Of a stretch of 64,000 bases of DNA, positions 48,901 through 55,944 are shown one piece after another. The position numbers and the translations under genes were made by a program. This stretch comes from Brachionus plicatilis. Its lineage: Eukaryota; Rotifera; Eurotatoria; Ploima; Brachionidae. The stretch's first letter is position 1. Each line of letters begins with the position of its first letter. The DNA lies in NCBI GenBank assembly GCA_010279815.1, contig QEOQ01000690.1:50688-114687 (forward strand), in the 5' to 3' direction. The notes beneath the pieces were generated by a model. That model had not been told where the DNA came from, made no database searches, and saw only the letters and a program-made list of their open reading frames with translations.

Positions 48901-49988
48901 GCTGCGAGGAAGTGTGCAAACAACTGCAGAGTGTCAAGCCAAGTCAGACAAGTGGCCAGACGAACAATTCCAACCAGAAACAAATTCAGATCGAGGCCGA
49001 CATGGTCATAATGCCGCTGATCGACTTTTTGCACAACATTCTCAGCCAGTTTGCCAAGCTGTGCGACAAAACAGTGCTCAAGCGACTGCTCAAGGAATTG
49101 TGGAAGTCTGTGATAAACACGCTGGAAAGAGTGGTCATTTTGCCGCCCATTTCCGACAAAAGCTATCTGTCGCTGTCGGCAAACACCAAAATAGAGGACG
49201 CGTACAAATTTTTGCTCAGCGGCGACTCGGGACGCGCGGCCGAGCGAAATTTGTCGCCCAGACAGTGTCTGGTCATGGAAAGCTGTCTGGACCAGATAAA
49301 GAGCTTTTTTCACGCGAATGGCGATGGTCTCAAAAAAGCGTTCATCGAGAAAAGCTCCGAGCTGTCCAGTCTCCAGTACGCCCTGTCTCTCTACACCCAG
49401 ACCACTGATTCTTTGATCAAAACTTTTGTTCGCACCCAGAACAGCCAGGACTATCCGGCAGTGGAGGAAAAGTTTGGCGAGTGCTCCATTCAGATAGACG
49501 TGTTCACGCATCCGGTGACTGGCGAGCACAAGGTCACTGTCAAAGTGGTGGCTGCCAATGCGCTCAAGTGGCGCACCAAGAGCATGTTTCAGCCGTTTGT
49601 CGAGTGCACCATTTGCGGGCCCCATCTCAGCGACAAGAAAAGACAGAACAAGACAAAGTCAAAGACCAACAATTGGTCGCCCAAGTACAATGAGACGTTT
49701 CACTTTGCCATTGGCAATGAGGAGACTGCCAACATGTACGAGCTGCACATTTGTGTCAAAGATTACTGCTTTGCCAGAGAGGACAGAGTGATTGGCATCA
49801 ATGTGATCAAGCTGGGAAATGTGGTCGAGCATGGCTCGTATGCTTGCTGGCTGCCGCTAGGCCCGAGGATTCAAATGGACGAGACCGGATGGACTATTCT
49901 GAGAATTTTGTCGCATCGAACCAATGATGAGCTCGCCAAAGAGTTTGTACAGCTCAAGTCCGGACAAAGACACAAAGAGGATATTTAA
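26556..49988 (+). CDS. unc-13: UNC-13/Munc13 synaptic vesicle priming protein, whole gene
   Basis: Sixteen exons can be chained in reading phase: 26556-26577, 27313-27442, 27492-27813, 27874-27933, 28155-28338, 28570-28651, 31343-32108, 34579-35274, 37224-37322, 38410-38480, 38759-39205, 39438-39683, 39808-39964, 40043-40632, 44434-44719 and 47394-49988 (about 2,250 residues, in the range of long UNC-13 isoforms). Order: C2A, low-complexity linker, C1, C2B, MUN, C2C. In animals UNC-13 opens syntaxin and templates SNARE assembly at presynaptic active zones; C1 binds diacylglycerol and C2B binds calcium and PIP2. Starts of exons 5, 7, 8 and 11 are the least certain (weak acceptors, chosen by phase). 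Exon 8 can also read to a stop at 35406. The gene spans 23 kb because of transposon-laden introns. The identity is beyond doubt. Confidence 0.95.
26765..27236. mobile_element. 472-bp inverted-repeat MITE in unc-13 intron 1
   Basis: The element begins CAGTGGTGATTTGTTAACAG and ends with its exact complement. The two arms, about 190 bp each, are nearly perfect complements around a roughly 90-bp loop. TA precedes the left end; the right end is followed by CA, so a TA target duplication, if present, has mutated. Ends and target fit a Tc1/mariner-derived MITE. The arms are full of TTTTACG(T)AAA motifs, shared with the element at 60773-61435. It lies wholly inside intron 1, between exon 1 and the C2A exons. 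Confidence 0.8.
28155..32108 (+). CDS. unc-13: unc-13 exons 5-7: low-complexity N-terminal linker
   Basis: Exon 5 (28155-28338) encodes an acidic Ser/Asn-rich stretch and ends at a strong GTAAGT donor. Exon 6 (28570-28651) follows a good pyrimidine tract and encodes [17 protein letters not shown]... Exon 7 (31343-32108) encodes about 255 residues, Ser/Asn/Pro-rich, ending in [17 protein letters not shown] at a GTAAGT donor. Phases agree (1, 2, 0). This region is poorly conserved between UNC-13 proteins, so assignment rests on phase, position and strand. ATGs at 28161 and 31347 could instead be alternative starts. The 2.7 kb intron before exon 7 is not wholly simple sequence (30060-30320 is fairly complex) but shows no clear exon. 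Confidence 0.65.
28940..28985 (+). repeat. Microsatellite (AAT)n and (GAT)n
   Basis: A run of AAT triplets changes to a run of GAT triplets inside a large unc-13 intron. Simple sequence, no further meaning seen. Confidence 0.8.
32109..34578. other. unc-13 intron 7, no feature seen
   Basis: 2.5 kb of AT-rich sequence without coding frames, recognisable repeats or transposon ends. It ends in a pyrimidine-rich stretch before exon 8. Confidence 0.6.
34579..35406 (+). CDS. unc-13: unc-13 exon 8, with alternative read-through terminal form
   Basis: A long open frame of Ser-rich, acidic sequence ([16 protein letters not shown]... to LNRLGEK). At 35275 a donor-like AAA|GTGAGA in phase 0 would splice to exon 9. 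If it is not used, the frame continues 43 codons through a basic helix ([14 protein letters not shown]...) to a TAA ending at 35406, followed by AATAAA at 35471. The read-through form would make a protein with C2A but no C1, C2B, MUN or C2C domain. The frame is open from an ATG at 34570, with an in-frame TAA upstream, so an independent short gene starting there is the other possibility. Confidence 0.68.
   Translation, partial: SEERYLARTSSSDSIGPKSTLAPTSQHQDSSSIMSHTQPISELEWDKELDFVRKAESDTLSVYDLNERVQELLRQRILDFEMLSLTESVKNLSCFEEPDSELDDQKGLTSEDIFRIKFFSKESSRICSPQHQSRPCVYSPITFGSQSSISLQYNSNLDHFSNSMPDLSSKKSSQQIQMVSKHRSLLDLSNFKCIYVQRSECLGHDGPRLSYGLPRMSRLQTIKCYLNRLGEKVRTMIKEAFRNGRNSAAKANQLYAIREESYDIIELDSSILMKP
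35366..35571 (+). repeat. Duplicated unc-13 3' segment, copy 1
   Basis: About 206 bp covering the last codons of the read-through form, its stop, the CTGCGACTTGCACTCGCAGC stretch and AATAAA. It is repeated with few differences at 36881-37080 in direct orientation. The functional-looking copy is this one, because its frame is open. Confidence 0.85.
35471..35476 (+). promoter_or_regulatory. Poly(A) signal for the short unc-13 form
   Basis: AATAAA 65 bases past the stop of the read-through exon 8. The same hexamer occurs in the duplicated copy at 36984. Confidence 0.5.
35585..36605 (+). repeat. Dispersed repeat family C, copy 2
   Basis: Four blocks are shared in order with 40995-42350: the head (GACTGATTACCCTTTA), ACAAGTTATTTAAGTTAAA, TTATTGAAAATTAAAAGCCT through TTGATCACAAAGCAA, and ATTCTATGTTGAAATGAATA. 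Three are shared with 8838-9150. It is non-coding and lies between the two copies of the duplicated unc-13 3' segment. Confidence 0.6.
36625..36662 (-). repeat. Retroposon 3'-end motif, minus copy
   Basis: Minus strand reads GAAGGAGCATTAGCTTGGTA followed by an A-rich AATAAATAAA-type tail. The same motif recurs at 45192, 45693, 51268 and 54909. Confidence 0.55.
36881..37080 (+). repeat. Duplicated unc-13 3' segment, copy 2
   Basis: Near-identical to 35366-35571, including AATAAA at 36984-36989. Here the coding part is cut short by a TAA right after ATTGAATTGGAT. It could provide a second poly(A) site for the short transcript. Confidence 0.82.
37224..39683 (+). CDS. unc-13: unc-13 exons 9-12: linker upstream of C1
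   Basis: Exon 9 (37224-37322) encodes [20 protein letters not shown]...; exon 10 (38410-38480) encodes [17 protein letters not shown]..., joined in phase. Exon 11 has an open frame from an ATG at 38745; an acceptor ACAAG|C at 38759 is the only one I found that keeps phase with exon 10, and it has a poor pyrimidine tract. Exon 11 ends at 39205 and joins exon 12 (39438-39683) through good sites; exon 12 ends at a GTAAGG donor. The sequence is Ser/Lys-rich with an acidic patch ([13 protein letters not shown]). The ATG at 38745 may mark an alternative promoter giving a short UNC-13 without C2A, as known for other UNC-13 genes. Confidence 0.7.
39808..44719 (+). CDS. unc-13: unc-13 exons 13-15: C1 and C2B domains
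   Basis: Exon 13 (39808-39964) contains AIDAMPDF and LVTDLAMAL, conserved just before C1. Exon 14 (40043-40632) carries the whole C1 domain with perfect H-x12-C-x2-C-x13-C-x2-C-x4-H-x2-C-x7-C spacing (about residues 1116-1165 of the model) and the first half of C2B. The C2B loop aspartates are present ([10 protein letters not shown]; in exon 15 VWDEDDD), so both diacylglycerol and calcium regulation should be retained. The 3.8 kb intron between exons 14 and 15 splits C2B inside the codon for F of EKFFFECHN. Exon 15 ends HVQYTSLHE at a GTAAAC donor. Confidence 0.95.
40995..42350 (+). repeat. Dispersed repeat family C, copy 3
   Basis: The longest copy, in unc-13 intron 14, with all four shared blocks: GACTGATTAACACTTCATTT near 41030, AAGATATTCAAGTTAAACC near 41390, ATTAATGTTATTGAAAATTA near 41445 and ATTCTATGTTGAAACGAATA near 42255. 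It contains an inner piece (41225-41325) that looks like a separate retroposon tail ending TTTTAATAAATAAATAAATA, so the copy is itself a host for insertions. A 65-codon minus-strand frame (41678-41908, acidic [10 protein letters not shown]) may be a coding relic. Confidence 0.58.
43904..44005. repeat. AAGTCA-rich palindrome, degenerate hAT-MITE relative
   Basis: Left end CAGAGTTAGTCAAAAGTC and right end GACTTTTGACCAACTC are inverse, with runs of AAGTCA/TGACTT between. The left end resembles the 9515-9747 hAT MITE, but no target duplication is visible. In unc-13 intron 14. Confidence 0.5.
45090..45180 (-). pseudogene. Decayed transposon ORF end ([10 protein letters not shown] family)
   Basis: The minus strand reads [20 protein letters not shown] and then PARKN. 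The last part matches the C-terminal tail of the AT-hook fragment at 60367-60451. Only about 30 codons are recognisable here. Confidence 0.5.
45192..45240 (-). repeat. Retroposon 3'-end motif, minus copy
   Basis: The minus strand reads ...TTTAGCTCGGTACAGATAG followed by AACAAATAAATA. Same family as 36625, 45693, 51268 and 54909. Confidence 0.5.
45693..45750 (+). repeat. Retroposon 3'-end motif, plus copy
   Basis: CCATTAGCTCGGTACAGAAA followed by an AACAAATAAATAAAAATAATAATAA tail-like run. It lies just before element B in the same intron. Confidence 0.55.
45774..47315. mobile_element. Element B: 1.54 kb inverted-repeat transposon
   Basis: Arms GGGTCATGTCCAGAAT (45774-45789) and its exact complement (47300-47315); the match extends outward by TTT on the left and AAA on the right. 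The minus strand near 46850-47100 holds a broken frame ([16 protein letters not shown], then [20 protein letters not shown] after a shift) that looks like a basic DNA-binding protein relic. No target duplication is identifiable. It is inserted in the right end of element A: the uninterrupted counterpart is seen at 60690-60720. Confidence 0.6.
47117..47228 (+). repeat. 20-bp tandem array (TGATCACCAAAAAATTTTTC)n
   Basis: About 5.6 nearly identical copies with unit length exactly 20 bp, inside element B close to its right end. GATCACC motifs occur again singly near the left end (45820-45850), so the array has probably expanded from a subterminal repeat. This is not a CRISPR: there are no variable spacers. 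Confidence 0.85.
47394..49988 (+). CDS. unc-13: unc-13 exon 16: MUN domain and C2C
   Basis: A single 2,595-bp terminal exon in phase with exon 15 ([23 protein letters not shown]). It holds the end of the linker, the complete MUN domain ([46 protein letters not shown] and onwards, about 690 residues), and a C-terminal C2C domain ([15 protein letters not shown] to [10 protein letters not shown]). The C2C loops lack the usual set of aspartates, as in other UNC-13 proteins, so calcium independence is expected. MUN is the catalytic core that moves syntaxin from Munc18 into the SNARE complex. The exon is intron-free and far GC-richer than the flanks and than exons 13-15. Stop TAA at 49986; the 3' UTR runs into the assembly gap. 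Confidence 0.97.
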   Translation, partial: NIFHFICEKNANQVKIPDAKGDDTWKVYFDDPAQEIVDEFAIRYGIESIYQAMTHFSCLSTKYICPGVPAVMSTLLANINAYYAHTTATNAVSASDRFAASNFGKEKFVKLLNQLENSLRIDLSMYRNNFPSSSSERLQDLKSTVDLLTSITFFRMKVQELTSPPRASSTVTKCVTSCLEATYRFLFENCYELYQRNFGSTEPSVSMPMPDEPDELKASVDPDQFGPSCTNNLDFWSYLINLIFSVIEEDKATYTIVLSQFPAELNVGNLSAQTMWSEFCKDLQIALQEHQKIPIQHRVVKSPLYMNLQFRVKLFYNQYIRPIQGDYIPDYYAWFEPFVMNWLNDNDDISMEYLHNAYDKDKQSGFQQTSEHCLFSSSVVDVFTQINQCYDVIKKLECQDQDVQNSYLRRFAFSITKILLGFANVVRREFALFTSQERVACTLINNMQQLRVQLEKSYESMGGQSLDKQASDTLNDLQSQLSKVLDELSAMYSKSLQPTVQKCCEEVCKQLQSVKPSQTSGQTNNSNQKQIQIEADMVIMPLIDFLHNILSQFAKLCDKTVLKRLLKELWKSVINTLERVVILPPISDKSYLSLSANTKIEDAYKFLLSGDSGRAAERNLSPRQCLVMESCLDQIKSFFHANGDGLKKAFIEKSSELSSLQYALSLYTQTTDSLIKTFVRTQNSQDYPAVEEKFGECSIQIDVFTHPVTGEHKVTVKVVAANALKWRTKSMFQPFVECTICGPHLSDKKRQNKTKSKTNNWSPKYNETFHFAIGNEETANMYELHICVKDYCFAREDRVIGINVIKLGNVVEHGSYACWLPLGPRIQMDETGWTILRILSHRTNDELAKEFVQLKSGQRHKEDI

Positions 49989-50093
49989 ATTTTAGTACGG
50001 TGCTATTTTTTGCCAAATGTAAAGTATGGTCAATTTTCCACAAGACACTTTTCATGCGATTTTTTTGTTGTTGTTGCTGGGATCTTTTTTTTT

Positions 50094-50526
50094 NNNNNNN
50101 NNNNNNNNNNNNNNNNNNNNNNNNNNNNNNNNNNNNNNNNNNNNNNNNNNNNNNNNNNNNNNNNNNNNNNNNNNNNNNNNNNNNNNNNNNNNNNNNNNNN
50201 NNNNNNNNNNNNNNNNNNNNNNNNNNNNNNNNNNNNNNNNNNNNNNNNNNNNNNNNNNNNNNNNNNNNNNNNNNNNNNNNNNNNNNNNNNNNNNNNNNNN
50301 NNNNNNNNNNNNNNNNNNNNNNNNNNNNNNNNNNNNNNNNNNNNNNNNNNNNNNNNNNNNNNNNNNNNNNNNNNNNNNNNNNNNNNNNNNNNNNNNNNNN
50401 NNNNNNNNNNNNNNNNNNNNNNNNNNNNNNNNNNNNNNNNNNNNNNNNNNNNNNNNNNNNNNNNNNNNNNNNNNNNNNNNNNNNNNNNNNNNNNNNNNNN
50501 NNNNNNNNNNNNNNNNNNNNNNNNNN
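50094..50526. other. Assembly gap (433 N)
   Basis: A run of N starting about 105 bases after the unc-13 stop codon, just after a GTTGTTGTTG and poly-T stretch. The unc-13 poly(A) site is probably hidden in it. Confidence 0.99.
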
Positions 50527-51979
50527 TTAATATTTTAATTTCTTAAACATAATTGTAAATTTAAAAAAGGGAAAACAAACAGTACATAACTACCTTCCTT
50601 TGTATTCAATTTTATGTTATTTTTTACATCGCCGAATCTGGCGTAATTTTATGAATAAATAATAATAATAATTTCGAATTATAAAGCACTTTCCAAATCT
50701 TACTTTTAATTTTTGTAATGAGAAGATATCGTTATTTTTGGGCATGTAATGAATAGTGTTAAATTAAGGTTGTTTAAAATTCAAAATAAAAATTTAATTT
50801 CTATAATTTTTCTGAAGGTGTTTTTAAAACATAGAAAAAAAATATCGAATTGCCAAAAAAAAAAGAATGTAGAATAATTAAAACATAAAATATCAAAATG
50901 ATATAGAAAAAATAAAAATTTATTTGTAAAAGCACACACATCTTTATTATTAACAAAAACAAAAATTTTTTTTTTTCAAGAATTGATTAAAAACAATAAC
51001 AAAATTAAGCTCAATTATACAAAAAATCAAAAAAATTGTCTCACAATACGAATCAAAAACAATTGAAATGCATATTAATAGTATTGATTGTTTATTTTTG
51101 GATATTTAATTAATTAAAGAGTAAGATTTCTATGTTAGCGTTTTAATGAACTGGTTAATTCGTAGCTAACATTACATTTATAAAATATTATTCCGGAGTT
51201 ATTATTTATATTTTATTAATTACTTTAATTGGTGGCTTGGAGATTTAATACTTAAGTAATACTTAAGCTCTGAAGGAGCATTAGCTCGGTACAGATAAAA
51301 CAAATAAATGAAAATTATTATTATTTTTATTAATTTAAATTAAAATTTTTAATAAAAGTGTATACGGACCAGGATAGGATTTTTTTTTACTTATATGATC
51401 AATTAAATGGTTTGCTTTATTTAAAAAGCAAACTACTTTATATTTAAATAATTTGTTTCTAATGATTTGTACAATCCTAACCAGTACCCACTCCATGACA
51501 AAATGTTGTAACCACCAGTATAATATTCATAAGAGGAATTCATAAATTTTTCTCCTACAAACCCTTAATTAAAAAAAAATTGAATAAATGACTAAATTGA
51601 AATAAATGTTATTTTTAATAAACATTTTATTTAAAAAATTTATTTTTATTTTTTATTTTTAAATTGGTGTCACTTGCACTGACTGCAACAGGTAAATGAG
51701 CACCAAATGACTGACAATAATAATTTATAAGTCAGCAAATGCATAGTATTTATTGATACCAGCACGCTGTATAAAACCATAAGAGTCTAAGATCCATGGG
51801 ATTGAAAAATAAATTATTACCAATTTTCTTGTTTTTATTGAATTGTTAAAAATTCGACAAAAACTAGAATATGGCAAAGGTTTCTGTTGCCAATGAAACA
51901 GCCCCAATTTTATTAAATTTAATATTGCTAAAAATTTAATCATTTTTTTAACTTTTTATTTGTTTTCTACAAATTAAAT
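50527..51979. other. AT-rich spacer, no gene seen
   Basis: There is no supported gene. A minus-strand frame of 72 codons at 51725-51943 (ending GFIQRAGINKYYAFADL) may be a transposon coding relic related to the pseudogene next door, but it matches nothing I can name. A retroposon tail is at 51268. Confidence 0.45.
51268..51335 (+). repeat. Retroposon 3'-end motif, plus copy
   Basis: CTGAAGGAGCATTAGCTCGG then TACAGATAAAACAAATAAATG and an ATT-rich tail. It is the best preserved of the five copies in the window. Confidence 0.6.
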
Positions 51980-53072
51980 TTAAAATAAAAAATCCTTTTT
52001 ATGTTTCATTTTACATCTAGGGATGTATCTTTTATATCTTTTGCCCAAAGATTCGGCATAGTTTTTAACTATTGAGTCCGTCCTTATTAATAGCATATCC
52101 CCAGTCAGCCATCTTTTGAAGGGCACTATATCAAATAATAGCAGACTAAATAATAGTCGTTTCAAATAAAAGTAAATATCAAATAATAGTTTTTAAATAA
52201 TTGTTTTCAAATAATAGTTTTCAAAAAGTAGTTCTTAAATAATAGTATTTTCAAATAATGGCTTTTTCAAATAGTAGTTATTTCAAAGAATCGTGTATTT
52301 TTTCTAACTATTGGTATATTGACTTTTTAGACTTTGGAAAATTTGCTTGAAGTTCATCGAAAACTGATAAAATGTCTTTTTGTGGAACAAAAGGAAAGAG
52401 TTTTAGATGCTTTTAAAATTTTTAAATTCCATGTTGACGTTAATCTTGGTATATAAATTTAGAAAACTCTTGTAAGAAACATCCTACTGTAACAAGTTAG
52501 TTCATCAATTTAGATTAGAGCAAAATTTTACAGATATAATTATAGAACAATTAGAGTCAAGTGATACATATTCAATTTCAACAAAAAATAAAAATTTTGG
52601 AAAAAAACTAGTTTATTATTTAAAAAAAAAGAGAAAAATTCAAACTAAATGATATATTAAAACTTTTAAAAATATTTTTGCTTTGCCAAAAAATTGGGGT
52701 CAGTATTTTTGTAGAACCCGATTTGATTGACAATTATTTAATTTACACTTATTTGAATAACATATTATTTAAACCAAATATTGTTTGATTTTTCTACTGT
52801 TTGGAAAGACTATTATTTGAAAACTATTATTTGATAGTTTCACCTTTTGAAGCATATGCTAAATAACCTCTTCTTCTTGTGTTCTATAAACTGTTGGGCG
52901 TCCAACATCAGTTGATTTGTATCATCCAATTAAATGATTAAAAAGCGTTTGTCTTGGAATTCCGTATAAATTCGCGGCTTGAGATCGATTTAGCTTATTG
53001 CTATTTCCATCACTTATTGGGTCTTTTAGAGTATATTTTTTTTTTAGATTGAATATCTTTGTCCTGTGACAT
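51980..53072 (-). pseudogene. psq-HTH (pogo/Tigger-like) transposase, broken and split
   Basis: From the ATG at 53072 the minus strand encodes a short Lys-rich start. After a frameshift comes a psq-type helix-turn-helix (LNRSQAANLYGIPRQTLFNH) followed by GRPTVYRTQEEEVI, the pattern of pogo/CENP-B/psq proteins. It is then interrupted by a 723-bp element (52122-52844). On the far side it resumes with KMADWGYAINKDGL and, in another frame, DSIVKNYAESLGKRYKRYIP, the second part of the same DNA-binding region. It has several stops and shifts and no catalytic domain. A dead transposase. Confidence 0.68.
52114..52852. mobile_element. 723-bp inverted-repeat element with 8-bp duplication
   Basis: Element 52122-52844 starts GGCACTATATCAAATAATAG and ends CTATTATTTGATAGTTTCACC; it is flanked by the perfect direct repeat TTTTGAAG (52114-52121 and 52845-52852). 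The subterminal regions are crowded with CAAATAATAGT motifs on the left and inverse copies on the right. An 8-bp duplication allows hAT, P or Merlin; the GG start is not typical of hAT, so the superfamily stays open. It has no coding capacity. It sits inside the transposase pseudogene. Confidence 0.85.
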
Positions 53073-53839
53073 TTTAAGCTTATTTTTAATCATTTTAATT
53101 TTGCTTTTTTTTTATGTTTGAAATAAAAATTTGGTTTTGAAAAAAAAATTTTTTTTTGAGAGTGAGAAAGAGAGAAAATAATTTTACAATTTTTTAATTA
53201 TTAAAAAATAGCGTAACTGCATTTTATAGTCTTATTCGGTTAAATGGGTTAAATGAAATATTATTTGGACTAATTGGGTGATTTTTTGGACCAATAGGGT
53301 AAAATACATTTAACTTTTTAAGCCTTAAAAATAACCCCATTTGATGAAGCCCTAAGGACATAACACCTAGGACCTTAAAACACCTATTTCCCGAATTACT
53401 AAATCGAGAGTTTTTCACCTTATTAGGCGTAGTCGAACTTTAAGAGAAAAAAAAAGCATGTTACGAATTTTTTTAAAAATATATCACACATATCATTCGA
53501 TTCCTCTCCTCGAGTTCTACATATTAAGATATTATTTTAAGGAAATAGCTTTAAAAATGGAGGAGATATAGGGGATTTTCAAATTCGATCACGCTATTAA
53601 CTCATAACCCCTTTTGACCAGATTACCATATGTGAGGTAAATTTTTTAACATAAGGTTATGAATTTGAATTTGGTTTGGTAATTTTACGTAATCAGCCGA
53701 TTCTGTACCTTTTTTAAAAGCACTGTAAATAATAAAATTAATTTCTTGATTTTTTCAACATACTGTATTAGAAACAGTCTTACTTGCTATACTTATGTTC
53801 TTATAAAAATTTTAAATTAGCTAAAATTTGGACTAATTA

Positions 53840-54350
53840 ACTGCGAAATTTTATAACATATTAAGTCTGACTGTGAAAATGTTGAAAGGATTCAACGCAG
53901 AGCTACGATATTTGTTTCTTCAATTAGAAACAAACTGTATGAAAGCAGATTGAAGGCTTTGAACATTCCAAATCTGGTGGAAAGAAGAAAAAGAGGTGAT
54001 CCAATTCAATTATACAAGTTCATGCATGGAATAGAATTGGTTGAAAAAAGCAACAATTTTAATGTCACAAAAAACCAAGGAAGAAATCACTGCTTCAAAT
54101 ATCAAAAAGAAATTTCGAGACTCCAACACAGAGACAACTTCTTTTCAACAGAACAACTAGCACATGGAACTCGGTGCCAAATCAATTAGTTGAAGGCCCC
54201 AATGTTAACAGCTTTCAAGCAGGCATTGATTGCTGGATCAGCAGCAATTAATCACATCAGCTGTCTTAGTATGCCTTGTCAGCACACTCGCTGGCTAGAC
54301 AGCTACAGTAAAAACTACTACTACTTCTACTACTACTACTATAATAAAAT
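53840..54350 (+). pseudogene. 5'-truncated LINE (CR1/Jockey-like) reverse transcriptase end
   Basis: The frame contains NVERIQRRATIF, YESRLKALNIPNLVERRKRG and IQLYKFMHGI, the conserved C-terminal end of CR1/L2/Jockey-type reverse transcriptases. A 1-bp frameshift near 54150 moves homology to the next frame (RTTSTWNSVPNQLVEGP, VNSFQAGID), ending at a TAA at 54249. It is followed by a short 3' UTR and a microsatellite-like (ACT)n tail at 54313-54344. Upstream RT and the endonuclease are missing, as expected from 5' truncation during insertion. Dead copy. Confidence 0.85.
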
Positions 54351-55944
54351 TAAATTAACCAAAAAAAGCTCTAGAAAAAAACAGATTTAGCCAGTTGGAA
54401 TAATTAAGTAGAGCCTTCTCCTAGGCAAACTTTTTTAGAAAATTAAATGATCGAAAAGAATCTTTCCTTTAAATCTTAATTAGTAAGATAAAAATGGCAT
54501 TCATTTTGCTTATCAACTGTAAACTTGAGTGAAAATTCTTTTTTTTTTTAAAAAGTCTGCCTCCAATTTTATCATCGTGATTTGGGACCAGCATTGGCAT
54601 TAACAATGTATTCATTAGCTCTTGCTTGAAAGACTTCTTGCCCCGATCTTCACTGCTTCTCCTCATTTTGTCATCAGGACTTGGGAACGGACAATAGTAG
54701 AATTAACAATTTTAGGTTTAAGCAAAAACCAGAAACACAAAGACAAACTCAGAAAAACCTCTTGCATATTTTCTAAATAAAAAAATAAATATAAAATAAA
54801 AAATACTATATATTGATCACATTAATAAAAAATAACCCTCTTTTTCAATATTTTTAATTTTCCGATACTTATCTTATTTAATTTTTATTTAATTTTTTTT
54901 ATTAATAAATGAAGGAGCTTTAGCTCGATACAGACTAACAAACAAATAAAAAATAACCCACCTTTTAAGTTTTTTTTTTTTTAAAAAAACAATAAAAAAA
55001 TTGAATCATTTTATATTTAATTTATTTACAGTGTTGACGTAATAATTTGTTTTTTTTTTAAAGAAATTGAAAAAAAAAGGCTCTAAATTTTTATTTAAAA
55101 ATACCTTTTTTTTTCCCAATTTTATTAATATAATTTTTATGTGTTTGATTTAGGGTACCGACTTTTTGGGCTATTTGGATCTCAAAAAATTGGTTACCCA
55201 TTAAACCCAAAAACGCATAAGCTAACTAATACCTACACCCAAATATTCTTAAAAAAGTTGGGACCCTTATCCATACCAATTACAATTACCCGCAAAAAAA
55301 AAAGTCACTCTACTAACACTCGAACTCCAACAAATTTCGCTGAAAAAGACAATATGATTCTTCATTTTTTGAATGCTTTTCAAGGTATAAAATATTTTTA
55401 ATTTTAGGAAAAAAAATATTTTTTTATTAATTTATCTCAATATTTTCTAAATAAATTTATTTTTTTTCAAGACGAAGAAAAAAATTTATATCAAATTTGC
55501 CTAAAAATTATTAGTCGTCAAAAAAAGTGCTTATTCAAATTTTAATTTCGTTTTAGTTAAGTCTAATATTTTTAAGATTATTTAAAATCCAACTTGACAA
55601 AAAATGAATTTGTATTATCATAAAAAATGTTTTTTTATTAATAAACTTTTTTTGGACCGAAATGATTGTTTGAAGGGATTTATTTTGAAAAAAAATTATG
55701 ATTAAAAATAAATAATGTAAGAAAAATGCATAAAAAATTAATTTTATAAGGGCGTCTGTGAGCTAGAAAAATTGGTACGTCATTTTTACATGTCTCTAGT
55801 ATTTTCTTTTGTGCTGCACAACTCATTCTCACAGCACATCTTAAAATTATGTAACTTTTAGAAATTTAATATTCGGAAAAAATGATCATTTTGTTCTAAA
55901 CTATTCGCTTACAATTTGAATGACCTGAACAGAAACAAAAAGCT
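54351..55944. other. AT-rich spacer before RAD54L2
   Basis: A retroposon tail is at 54909. An 86-codon frame at 55141-55401 (plus) has no recognisable domain and looks like chance or transposon relic. The RAD54L2 promoter should be in the last few hundred bases; the patch at 55750-55850 is less AT-rich, but no element is recognisable. Confidence 0.45.
54909..54955 (+). repeat. Retroposon 3'-end motif, plus copy
   Basis: TGAAGGAGCTTTAGCTCGAT then ACAGACTAACAAACAAATAAA. Same family as 51268. Confidence 0.58.

Noticed and set aside
47563..49625. Long overlapping frames on both strands within the unc-13 MUN exon (up to 274 codons)
   Set aside because: Shadows of a GC-rich true coding frame; the residue mix is Arg/His/Pro/Gln-rich and no domain is visible, while the unc-13 frame is unmistakable.
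50000..50546. Open frames of 170-178 codons across the N run
   Set aside because: They are open only because unknown bases contain no stops.
55141..55401. 86-codon frame before RAD54L2
   Set aside because: No domain, no splice chain to RAD54L2 exon 1 in phase that I could support, repetitive wording (TNTYT, KKKKS).
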